A stretch of 61,334 nucleotides of DNA, from positions 1 through 61,334 of the forward strand of contig JBBSEF010000011.1 in assembly GCA_038240015.1 (NCBI GenBank). Reading direction: 5' to 3'. This DNA is from CAHJXF01 sp038240015. GTDB taxonomy: Bacteria > Pseudomonadota > Gammaproteobacteria > Burkholderiales > Burkholderiaceae_D. This document shows positions 18,231-25,266 of this stretch, one piece after another. A program made the translations under genes and the position numbers. Position 1 is the first letter of the stretch, and every line of letters begins with the position of its first letter. The notes below the pieces were generated by a model. The model ran no database searches and was not told the DNA's origin. It saw only the letters and a program-made list of their open reading frames with translations.

Positions 18231-19054
18231 GATTCCTGCGATTCGGTGACCGCGACGAGCAGGGAGACATCGTGGAGTGGATGCGGGATGCGACGCATCG
18301 GGATCGAGAAGCATTCGGTCATCAGCTCCTCGGTCATGGTCGTGTCGGTGGGACCGCATGCGAGCAGGCGCCCGTGCTTCATCAAGGCCACGCGGTCGCA
18401 GTACAACGTGGCGAGATTCGGATCGTGAAGAACCGCGACGACCGCAATGCCTCGCGCGCGCGCCAGTGCGCGAATCATCATGAAGACCGCGTGCTGATGC
18501 GCGATGTCGAGCATCGCAGATGGTTCGTCGAGCAGCAGCGCGCGCGCGGCGACGCCGCCATCGGATTCGTCATCGAGCACCTGCGCGATCACGCGCGCGA
18601 GCATCACGCGCGCGCGCTCGCCGCCCGATAACGTCGGGACGCTGCGTGCGGCCAGATGCAGCGCGTCGGTGCGGCGCAGCGCGTCGTGTGCGACGAGGCG
18701 ATCGCTCGCGCCTGGGTTCCCGCTGCAATAGGGCGATCGCCCTAACAGCACGATCTCCAGCGCAGTGAGGGCGAATGCGAGCGTGGACTCCTGCGGCAGA
18801 ACCGCACGCTGCCGAGCCTGTTGCAGCGGCGTCCAGTCTCGCAACGCGCGATCGTTAAGCCGTACCTCGCCGCGATCGGGATCCACATCGCCCGCCATCA
18901 CCTTGAGCAGCGTCGACTTTCCTGCGCCGTTCTCGCCCATCAGCGCCAACACTTCTCCAGGCCGCGCGACCAACGAAACGTCGTCGACGATGCGGCGACC
19001 GGCGCGCTCGACCGTCACGCTGCGCGCCTCGAATACCCCGGCAGTAGCATTCAT
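18227..19054 (-). CDS. hmuV: Heme-type ABC importer ATP-binding protein
   Basis: This 275-residue ATPase energises an iron-complex or heme importer of the FecCD/BtuCD class. It shows Walker A GENGAGKST, Q-loop RAVLPQESTLAFALTALE, signature LSGGERARVMLARV, Walker B ALLLDEPSAMLDIAH and the switch histidine in AVLHDPNLA. The VLPQ and LLGRSPY features fit HmuV better than BtuD, but cobalamin cannot be excluded. Its ATG overlaps the stop of the permease gene by four bases. No periplasmic binding protein, TonB receptor or heme-storage gene is adjacent, so those partners must be encoded elsewhere. Confidence 0.85.
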   Translation of the reverse strand: MNATAGVFEARSVTVERAGRRIVDDVSLVARPGEVLALMGENGAGKSTLLKVMAGDVDPDRGEVRLNDRALRDWTPLQQARQRAVLPQESTLAFALTALEIVLLGRSPYCSGNPGASDRLVAHDALRRTDALHLAARSVPTLSGGERARVMLARVIAQVLDDESDGGVAARALLLDEPSAMLDIAHQHAVFMMIRALARARGIAVVAVLHDPNLATLYCDRVALMKHGRLLACGPTDTTMTEELMTECFSIPMRRIPHPLHDVSLLVAVTESQES

Positions 19055-20136
19055 GCGAGATGCTCGCGGTGCCGCATCAGCAGCCACAGAAAAAACGGCG
19101 CGCCGAGCAACGCGGTCACGATGCCTATCGGCAGTTCGGCCGGCGCGATCACGACGCGTGCGGCCAGATCGGCGGCAAGCAGCAACGTCGCGCCCAAGAG
19201 GGCCGCGCCGGGAATCACCACGCGATGATCCGGCCCGCAGAAGAGCCGAACGACGTGGGGTGCGACCAGTGCGACGAAGCCGATCACGCCGCATGCAGCG
19301 ACGAGCACGCCGGCCAGCAAGGCGGACCACGCGATCACGTTGCGCTTCAATGCCTGGGTGTCGAAACCCAGATGACGCGCTTCGCGGTCGCCGAGCAGGA
19401 GCGCGTTCAGCGCCGGGCTCATGCGCACGAGCGCGATGCAGGCGATCACGACGATCGTGGCGATCACTCCGACGTGCTCGAGGCCCGCGCCGCTCAAGCT
19501 GCCGAAGTTCCAGAAGCTGATATTGCGCAACTGTTCGTTGCTCGCCATCGTCGTGAACACACCGATGCCCGAAAACGCGAGCGCATTGATCGCGATGCCC
19601 GCCAGCAGCATGGTCGTGAGTGACGTGCGGCCCGCGCGCGTCGAGAGCCGATACAGGAGCAGCGTCGCTGCGAGGCCGCCGAGAAAGCCGGCGATTGGCA
19701 GCGTCAACGCGGCCGCGATGGTCGGGAAGCGCGCGAACACCGGGCCTCCCAGCACGATGGCCGCGGTGACTGCGAGCGCCGCGCCGCTCGATACGCCGAT
19801 CAGCATCGGATCGGCCAGCGGATTGCGAAACACGCCTTGCAGCACCGCACCGGCGGCTCCCAGCCCGGCGCCCGCAGCGATGCCGAGCACGATGCGCGGC
19901 AGCCGAATCGAAAGCAGCACGGCCGAGGTCTGCGCGGTCACGTCATCGGGCAGCGCCGCGCCGAACTGCGCCAGCGCGACCGCGACGATCTGGCGCCACG
20001 AGATCGCTACCGCGCCGGTCTGTATCGCCAGCACGACCAGAGCGAGCATCAACCCGGTGAGAATGCCGAGCGCGAGCGCAGGCCGCGCGCGCCGCGCCGA
20101 GCCGCGGCGTTGGGAAACCCACGACGCGCCATTCAT
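19051..20136 (-). CDS. hmuU: FecCD-family permease, heme/iron-complex type
   Basis: This is the inner-membrane permease of a heme, siderophore or vitamin B12 type importer, about 361 residues from the chosen ATG (20134-20136). About ten hydrophobic helices are visible. Family segments include SIRLPRIVLGIAAGAGLGAAG, GVFRNPLADPMLIGVSSGAA and, near the C-terminus, GFVALVAPHVVRLFCGPDHR, the coupling region that meets the ATPase. Thirty-two further in-frame codons lie upstream but look like non-coding leader. It is co-transcribed with hmuV, a SHOCT protein and a diguanylate cyclase. Confidence 0.8.
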   Translation of the reverse strand: MNGASWVSQRRGSARRARPALALGILTGLMLALVVLAIQTGAVAISWRQIVAVALAQFGAALPDDVTAQTSAVLLSIRLPRIVLGIAAGAGLGAAGAVLQGVFRNPLADPMLIGVSSGAALAVTAAIVLGGPVFARFPTIAAALTLPIAGFLGGLAATLLLYRLSTRAGRTSLTTMLLAGIAINALAFSGIGVFTTMASNEQLRNISFWNFGSLSGAGLEHVGVIATIVVIACIALVRMSPALNALLLGDREARHLGFDTQALKRNVIAWSALLAGVLVAACGVIGFVALVAPHVVRLFCGPDHRVVIPGAALLGATLLLAADLAARVVIAPAELPIGIVTALLGAPFFLWLLMRHREHLA

Positions 20137-20240
20137 CGGGCGACGAGAAGATTGAACGGATCGGAAAGGTGCACGCGCACAGTGTTGCATGGCTGCCTGA
20201 CCTAGAATCGCGGGCATCTCTTTTTGCGCCACGCGATACG

Positions 20241-20529
20241 ATGAAACTCTATTACATGCCAGCCGCCTGCTCGCTGTCCGTTCAGATCACCCTGCACGAG
20301 TTGGGCATGCCTTATCCCCGGTACTGGTGGACAGCAAGACCGAGACCTTGCCGGACGGCAGCGACTATCTCGCGATCAATCCGCGCGGACAGGTGCCGCT
20401 GCTCGAACTCGACGACGGCAGCCGCTTCACCGAAGGGCCGGCGATCGTGCATACCTCGCCGACAGCAAGCCCGGCAACACGCTGATGCCCGCCGCGGGCA
20501 CGCTGCGATGCGCGACGCGGGCTTGCTGA
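20241..20529 (+). pseudogene. Decayed glutathione S-transferase gene
   Basis: The start encodes MKLYYMPAACSLSVQITLHE, a textbook GST thioredoxin-fold N-terminus. Homology then jumps frame near 20320 to VDSKTETLPDGSDYLAINP and VPLLELDDGSRFTEGPAIV, and jumps again near 20452 to YLADSKPGNTLMPAAGTL. After that the gene stops; the C-terminal helical domain is absent. With at least two frameshifts and a truncation to under half the usual 200 or more residues, it cannot make a working enzyme. Sequencing error could explain single-base shifts but not the missing C-terminal half. Confidence 0.8.
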
Positions 20530-20674
20530 AAGCGTGAACGCCCGAGTCTGTCATTGCTGCGAGACCGGTGACCGAGGAGCGTTCGACCGCATGCTGGCGA
20601 GCAAACCCCTCGCAAACCCGCATGAATAGCGGCTTTCGTGGAACAGTCACGATTTTTGCTTTACAGTGCGGTGC

Positions 20675-21241
20675 ATGGTACTCGTCCTCGGACTCGACAT
20701 CGCAGGTCAACCCTTCCGCTGGCTCTCGCCCGAGGAAGCGGTGAGCTACAACGCGACCGGCAAAGTAGCCTGGTCGATCGGCGATCCGGTGGTGATCTTT
20801 CACGGCGGCTACAACCGCATGGGCGTGCAGTCGATCATCGAGTCCGCGCCGATCATCGCGATTGCGCGCTCGGACATCATGGCCGCGAAAGCGCTGGCTT
20901 ATCCGCCGCTGGGCGACCGCAACGATTTGCTGTTCAAGCGCGATCGCCACGTGTGCGCGTTCTGCGGCGAGAAGTACGGCCGCGACAAGCTCACGCGCGA
21001 CCACATAGTGCCGCGCTCGCGCGGCGGCAAGGACGCGTGGATGAACGTGGTCGCCGCCTGCCGTTACTGCAATCACAAGAAGGGCGCGAAGACGCCTGAG
21101 GAAGCGCACATGCCTCTGCGCTATCTGCCGTACGCGCCTTGCCGCTACGAGCACTTCCTGCTGTCGGGCCGCAACATCCTCGCCGATCAGATGGACTATC
21201 TGACGGCGATGCTGCCGGCGCATTCGCGGTTGAACGGGTGA
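20675..21241 (+). CDS. HNH endonuclease family protein
   Basis: This 188-residue protein has a central HNH module: paired CAFCG and CRYCN zinc-binding cysteines around DHIVPRSRGGKDAWMNVVAA, where the DH pair and the downstream asparagine form the nuclease centre. The N-terminus (VLVLGLDIAGQPFRWLSPEEA) is the extension seen in a common stand-alone proteobacterial HNH family. The start is ATG 20675; a GTG nine bases upstream is possible. Nothing nearby suggests restriction or phage context, so its biological role is unknown. Confidence 0.85.
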   Translation: MVLVLGLDIAGQPFRWLSPEEAVSYNATGKVAWSIGDPVVIFHGGYNRMGVQSIIESAPIIAIARSDIMAAKALAYPPLGDRNDLLFKRDRHVCAFCGEKYGRDKLTRDHIVPRSRGGKDAWMNVVAACRYCNHKKGAKTPEEAHMPLRYLPYAPCRYEHFLLSGRNILADQMDYLTAMLPAHSRLNG

Positions 21242-21289
21242 GGTTGCGCTCGCCGAAGGACTCGACTCGGAACGGTCCGTGCCGGCGCA

Positions 21290-21727
21290 TCACGAGACGC
21301 GAATCGCTGCTTGCCTGAGGCTTCGTGCAGCGGCGTAAAGCACCCGATCGGCTGTCGCCAGGATTCGTGGTTCCCGATCGATGCACATCGCAAGATGCAA
21401 CGCATCGCCGGCACGAAGGCCGAGCGTGTATTGCCGTAACAGCAGTTGCGCGCGTGCGAAAGTGGAACGCTCGACCGGCAAAATTCGCAGGCCGGACGAA
21501 AGAGTTTCATCGAACTTCGCCTGGGCGTCATCGGCTTGCCGCGCGGTGAGTTGCCGCGTACGCACCTTCAGTCCCAGCGCACTTGCGAACTCCACCAGAG
21601 TCCAGTCGCTGACGACGAGTTCTACCGTCTGCGCCTCGAACCATGCGCCCGTCCGATCGCTGGCGGCTTCCTCGACATAGAGCGGAACGAGAAGGCTCGT
21701 ATCGAGATAGAGGCTAGAAGCCGGCAT
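21290..21727 (-). CDS. vapC: PIN-domain ribonuclease toxin, VapC type
   Basis: This 145-residue PIN-domain protein should cleave RNA when freed from its antitoxin. The acidic catalytic residues are visible in YLDTSLLVPLY, DWTLVEFASALG, LRAGDALHLA and TADRVL. Its start overlaps the end of the antitoxin gene by 14 bases, so the pair is co-translated. Family membership is firm; the RNA target is unknown. Confidence 0.85.
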   Translation of the reverse strand: MPASSLYLDTSLLVPLYVEEAASDRTGAWFEAQTVELVVSDWTLVEFASALGLKVRTRQLTARQADDAQAKFDETLSSGLRILPVERSTFARAQLLLRQYTLGLRAGDALHLAMCIDREPRILATADRVLYAAARSLRQAAIRVS

Positions 21728-21971
21728 CTCGCATTTGGCGAATCAGATCGGCGGCGGCGACCTTGCTCCGCGGCAGCGTACGTCTGAATTCAGCGATCGC
21801 TTTCCAGTCGATCTGGTTTGCGGGAGCCGTTTGCGCGGCCTTGGACGACGGCCGCACAACGGAGGCGACAGGTTTCCCTCGCCGCGTGATCGTAATGCGT
21901 TCGCCCGTTTCCACGCGATTCAGGATTTCCGACAGATGCGTTTTGGCTTCGGCGACGGTGTATGCACCCAT
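21714..21971 (-). CDS. Phd/YefM-family antitoxin
   Basis: This 85-residue protein starts MGAYTVAEAKTHLSEILNRV and continues GERITITRRGKPVASVV, the DNA-binding N-terminal domain of Phd/YefM antitoxins. The C-terminal part (ADLIRQMRDAGF) probably wraps around the toxin. It is encoded upstream of and overlaps the VapC gene, the usual order. It probably represses its own promoter, in the bases just right of 21971, alone and together with the toxin. Confidence 0.85.
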   Translation of the reverse strand: MGAYTVAEAKTHLSEILNRVETGERITITRRGKPVASVVRPSSKAAQTAPANQIDWKAIAEFRRTLPRSKVAAADLIRQMRDAGF

Positions 21972-22007
21972 GTTCGGCCTCGTTTCAGGTGGTCATCTGG
22001 ATGACCA

Positions 22008-22598
22008 TCATACCGCATCCCATCGGCGAGACCTTGACGCAGTTGAATCGTCCCAGTCGCTGCGCAAAAGCCCATACAGCGCCGTATCGGAAATCTCGCC
22101 GCCGACGATCCAGCGTTCGCGCAGCAACCCTTCGCGCACGAAGCCGAGCCGTTCCAGGCTGCGTGCGGAAGCGAGGTTGCGCGGATCGATGTCGGCTTCG
22201 ACGCGATGCAGGTTCAGGGTCGTGAAGCCATAGGTCAGCAGCGCGGTGAGCGCCTCGTGCATCAGCCCGCGTCCGCGCGAGACACGATGCAGGGCATAGC
22301 CGACTTCCGCACGCCGATTGGCGTGATGACAGTTGTGGAACGTACAAGTCCCGATCAGCGTTGCCGTTTCTCGATCTTCGATTCCGAACCGGATCGCAGT
22401 GCCTTCACGCAGGCTTTCGTGATCGCGTTCGACCATACGCAAGCCTTCGGACGGATCGGTCCACGGCGCCGTGCTCCAGAAGCACATCGTCTCTCGATCC
22501 GAGAAGATCGCGAAGAGCGCCGGCGCATCGCCTTCGATCAACGGCCTCAGAAGAAGGCGCAGCGTTTCGATCGTGATCGGCTCGAATGAATGCTCCAC
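22008..22598 (-). CDS. GNAT acetyltransferase, RimJ/RimL type
   Basis: An acetyl-CoA-dependent N-acetyltransferase of about 196 residues. The N-terminal ITIETLRLLLRPLIEGDAPAL segment is typical of the RimJ/RimL subgroup. The acetyl-CoA pyrophosphate loop is visible in SRGRGLMHEAL, and the C-terminal part has HRVEADIDPRNLASARSLER and LGFVREG. I prefer the GTG at 22596-22598 because the longer frame would run into the DUF805 gene. The likely substrate is a protein N-terminus or small amine, but none is indicated. Confidence 0.8.
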   Translation of the reverse strand: MEHSFEPITIETLRLLLRPLIEGDAPALFAIFSDRETMCFWSTAPWTDPSEGLRMVERDHESLREGTAIRFGIEDRETATLIGTCTFHNCHHANRRAEVGYALHRVSRGRGLMHEALTALLTYGFTTLNLHRVEADIDPRNLASARSLERLGFVREGLLRERWIVGGEISDTALYGLLRSDWDDSTASRSRRWDAV

Positions 22599-22611
22599 GG
22601 CTCGAACCGGA

Positions 22612-22974
22612 TCAAGTTGCTTGGACTGCCTCGCTCTTGGGATTCGGACCGAATCGATTCGCACCCGGTTGGCTGTCGATTACGAAGAAGATGATCAGCA
22701 CGATCGCTCCGATGAAAGGAATCAGGCCGATGAGCACCCACCAACCGCTGCGATCGGTGTCGTGCAACCTTCGAACGCCCACCGCGACCGTCGGGACAAA
22801 CAGGGCCAGTCCGAGGATGGCCTCCAGCAGACCGCGCGTTGCGAACGCGCTGTCGAGAAACGACAGGACAATCCCGATGAGCGCATAGACGAGAATGAAG
22901 TACCAATATTCCTGTCGACGCGCACGTCCTTCGAAGACGGCGTATTTCTTAAGGACGGTGATAAACCAGTTCAT
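22612..22974 (-). CDS. DUF805 family membrane protein
   Basis: A 120-residue protein matching the DUF805 (YhaH-like) pattern: MNWFITVLKKYAVFEGRARR, then a WYF aromatic start to helix 1, three to four helices, and the conserved VRRLHDTDRSGWW motif before IGLIPFIGAIVLIIFF. The family is widespread, inner-membrane and of unknown function, and often sits next to unrelated genes. It lies between two acetyltransferase genes in a leftward run that probably starts at 25141. Confidence 0.85.
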   Translation of the reverse strand: MNWFITVLKKYAVFEGRARRQEYWYFILVYALIGIVLSFLDSAFATRGLLEAILGLALFVPTVAVGVRRLHDTDRSGWWVLIGLIPFIGAIVLIIFFVIDSQPGANRFGPNPKSEAVQAT

Positions 22975-23041
22975 CGAATCTTCTCCCCGTTTGGTTTCGA
23001 GATCGTTATGGGAATTGCGAGCGCTCTATCGCTGATTTCCT

Positions 23042-23413
23042 TCATGCGGTTTTTATGCGCTGCGCAGGATCGTAGAAAAAAGTTTCCTCTGCAATGCGTT
23101 CACCCTCCCAGCGTTGATAGGCGAGCTCTTCCATGTGGGTCACGGTTCCATCCAGCCATTCGAAGTGGAATATCCATCGAATGATTACCCGGTCGCCATG
23201 TACGAAGACGGGTCGCACGCATTGCGACGTCAGTGTCCTGACTCGCGACAAGACGCGACGCTCGTTGGCTGCATGAGCCTCGCGGCCGACTCGCGGAGTC
23301 GATTGGTTTTCCTGCATCGACGAGTCGGCGGTATAGAACTCTTCAACGGCCTCGGCATGCGCATTCTCTTCGACGCGCGCGATGAATCTCTCGAGAGTTT
23401 CTGAGGTGGGCAT
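23042..23413 (-). CDS. SnoaL/NTF2-like protein
   Basis: A 123-residue protein with an NTF2-fold pattern: the opening helix SETLERFIARVEENAHAEAV, then EEFYTADSSMQENQ, and late strands RVIIRWIFHFEWLDGTVTHM. Such proteins may be small isomerases or binding proteins; no catalytic identity is clear. ATG 23411-23413 lies one base after the TGA of the acetyltransferase gene, so coupling is likely. Confidence 0.65.
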   Translation of the reverse strand: MPTSETLERFIARVEENAHAEAVEEFYTADSSMQENQSTPRVGREAHAANERRVLSRVRTLTSQCVRPVFVHGDRVIIRWIFHFEWLDGTVTHMEELAYQRWEGERIAEETFFYDPAQRIKTA

Positions 23414-23414
23414 G

Positions 23415-23987
23415 TCAGAATTCACTGACGACCGGCGAATGTGCTGGCTGCGGAACCAACGAGAACACCGACGCCGGAACCGGGACGCCGTGGATGAGCA
23501 AGCGATTCCTGGCAACGCATTCGAGCAACGCGCCGGACTTTTCGGCGACCCGCTCGCTGGCGACATTGCCGACCGCAATAACAATCTCGATCCGATTGAG
23601 TGCAAGCGTTTCGAACCCGAAGTTCGCCAGCATCAGCACGCACCTCGACGCGAAGCCCTGCAGCTGTCTCGACTGACGAACCCAATAGCCGAGGTTGCAG
23701 AAGCGGTGCTGCGTGTTGATCTGGTTCAGGCCGGCGCCGCCGAGAAGCTCGCCGTCGGACTCGGAAAACACGCCGAACTCGAAGGCCGTCTCGTTGCTCA
23801 GACCTTCGTTGCAAGTCGCGAACCAGTCCCGCGCATCTTGGTCGGCATAGGAAGAATGGCACCACGGCATCCACCGACCGACCGACTCAGCCGATTCTCT
23901 GGCCGCGATGGCGAACGACTCGGCGTCGCGTTCTTCAAATGGGCGCAGCCGTAGTCCTTCGGCAACGAGAGTGTGCGTCTGCCTCAC
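23415..23987 (-). CDS. GNAT acetyltransferase, RimJ/RimL type
   Basis: A 190-residue acetyltransferase starting with GTG that overlaps the TGA of the binding-protein gene (GTGA). The chain begins VRQTHTLVAEGLRLRPFEER and has LGYWVRQSRQLQGFASRCV as the acetyl-CoA loop. The usual end pattern follows, with RIEIVIAVGNVASERVAEKS and GALLECVARNRLL. It is similar in layout to the acetyltransferase at 22008. Its direct fusion to an ABC binding-protein operon may be chance. The substrate is unknown. Confidence 0.8.
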   Translation of the reverse strand: MRQTHTLVAEGLRLRPFEERDAESFAIAARESAESVGRWMPWCHSSYADQDARDWFATCNEGLSNETAFEFGVFSESDGELLGGAGLNQINTQHRFCNLGYWVRQSRQLQGFASRCVLMLANFGFETLALNRIEIVIAVGNVASERVAEKSGALLECVARNRLLIHGVPVPASVFSLVPQPAHSPVVSEF

Positions 23988-25141
23988 GGCAAATACTTCC
24001 AATCCCCACCCTTGATCTGCACCATCACCCGCGCGCGCTGATCGAGACCCAGGTGGTCGGTCTTGCTCATGTTGACAACGCCGTTGGTCGAGGGCTCGTT
24101 GCGAATGTTCTCGAGCGCGTCGCGTAACGCGGCGCGGAATTCGGCGGTGCCGGGCTGGGCCTTCTTCAACGCTTCGGGAATCGCTCGTTGGAGCAACAGT
24201 CCCGCATCCCACGCGTACGCCGCGAAAGCCGCGACATTGCCGGCGCCGAACTTCGATTCGTAGCGCTTGACGAAATCGGTCGCGGGTTTCTTGACGGCGT
24301 TCGCGTCGGGCAATTGCGACGCGACCATCACCGGACCGGTCGGCAGATAGGTGCCCTCGCAGTCCTTGCCGCACACGCGCAGGAACTCACGGTTGGCGAC
24401 GCCGTGGTTGTGATAGATGCGCCCCTTGAAGCCGCGCTCGACCAAGGCGCGCACCGGGGTTGCCGCGGGCGTGCCCGATGCGCCGATCACGACCGCATCG
24501 GGATTGCTGGACACGATCTTGAGGATCTGGCCGACGACGCTGGTGTCGGTGGGAGCGAAGCGTTCGCTCGCAACCACCTTGATGCCTTTCAATTCCGCAT
24601 ACTTCGCGACCTCGGTGTAGAACGCCTCGCCGAGCGCGTTGTTGAATCCGATGAATGCCATTGTCTTCACGCCCGCGTTGCTCATGTTCTCGGCGATCGC
24701 GGTGGCCATCATCACGTCCGACTGCGGCGTCTTGAACATCCACATGCGGTTCGTATCCATCGGCTCGACGATGCGCGACGACGACGCCAGCGTGATCGCG
24801 GGCGTCTTGCCCTCGCCCAGCACGGGCAGCATCGCGAGCGAGTTGGGCGTGGTGGTCGAGCCGATGATCGCGTCGACCTTGTCTTCGCTGATCAGCTTCC
24901 TGGTATTGGTGACGGTAGTGGTCGTGTCGGACGCGTCGTCGAGCACGATGTACTCGACCTTCTTGCCGCCGATCTCGCGCGGCAACAGCTCGATGGTGTT
25001 CTTCTCGGGAATGCCTAGCGATGCGGCCGGGCCGGTCGAAGAGATCGTGACGCCGATCCTGATCTGCGCGTAGCCGATGCTAGAACAAAGAAATGCCGCG
25101 GACGCGGCAGCGAGTGCCGCTGCGCGAAATGATTGCCTCAT
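23984..25141 (-). CDS. Periplasmic binding protein, HAAT family (LivK-like), orphan
   Basis: This is the ligand-binding component of a HAAT-type importer, 385 residues. ATG 25139-25141 has a good AGGAG site seven bases upstream. The signal peptide ends in GYAQ. Mature features include VGVTISSTGPAASLGIPEK-type start residues and YIVLDDASDTTTTVTNTRKL. It is a clear paralogue of the protein at 34645 (same DDASDTTT, TRKLI and GSS/GST-TPNSLAM blocks), yet no permease or ATPase genes adjoin it. It may feed the transporter encoded at 30911-34613. A diguanylate cyclase lies upstream. Confidence 0.85.
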   Translation of the reverse strand: MRQSFRAAALAAASAAFLCSSIGYAQIRIGVTISSTGPAASLGIPEKNTIELLPREIGGKKVEYIVLDDASDTTTTVTNTRKLISEDKVDAIIGSTTTPNSLAMLPVLGEGKTPAITLASSSRIVEPMDTNRMWMFKTPQSDVMMATAIAENMSNAGVKTMAFIGFNNALGEAFYTEVAKYAELKGIKVVASERFAPTDTSVVGQILKIVSSNPDAVVIGASGTPAATPVRALVERGFKGRIYHNHGVANREFLRVCGKDCEGTYLPTGPVMVASQLPDANAVKKPATDFVKRYESKFGAGNVAAFAAYAWDAGLLLQRAIPEALKKAQPGTAEFRAALRDALENIRNEPSTNGVVNMSKTDHLGLDQRARVMVQIKGGDWKYLP

Positions 25142-25266
25142 GTGGTCTCCTGATGGTGATGCGTCCACGGCATCGCGGACCGCTCGCAATGTGCGATTCT
25201 GCCGCACATCGAAGCGTGGGCACAAAGAGATTGTCAGGATGCGCGGGCAGAGCGGCCCGCGGCAAT

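Noticed and set aside
18227..20136. BtuCD (vitamin B12) identity for the permease and ATPase
   Set aside because: Q-loop and LLGRSPY features favour the heme-type HmuV, though B12 cannot be fully excluded without a binding protein.
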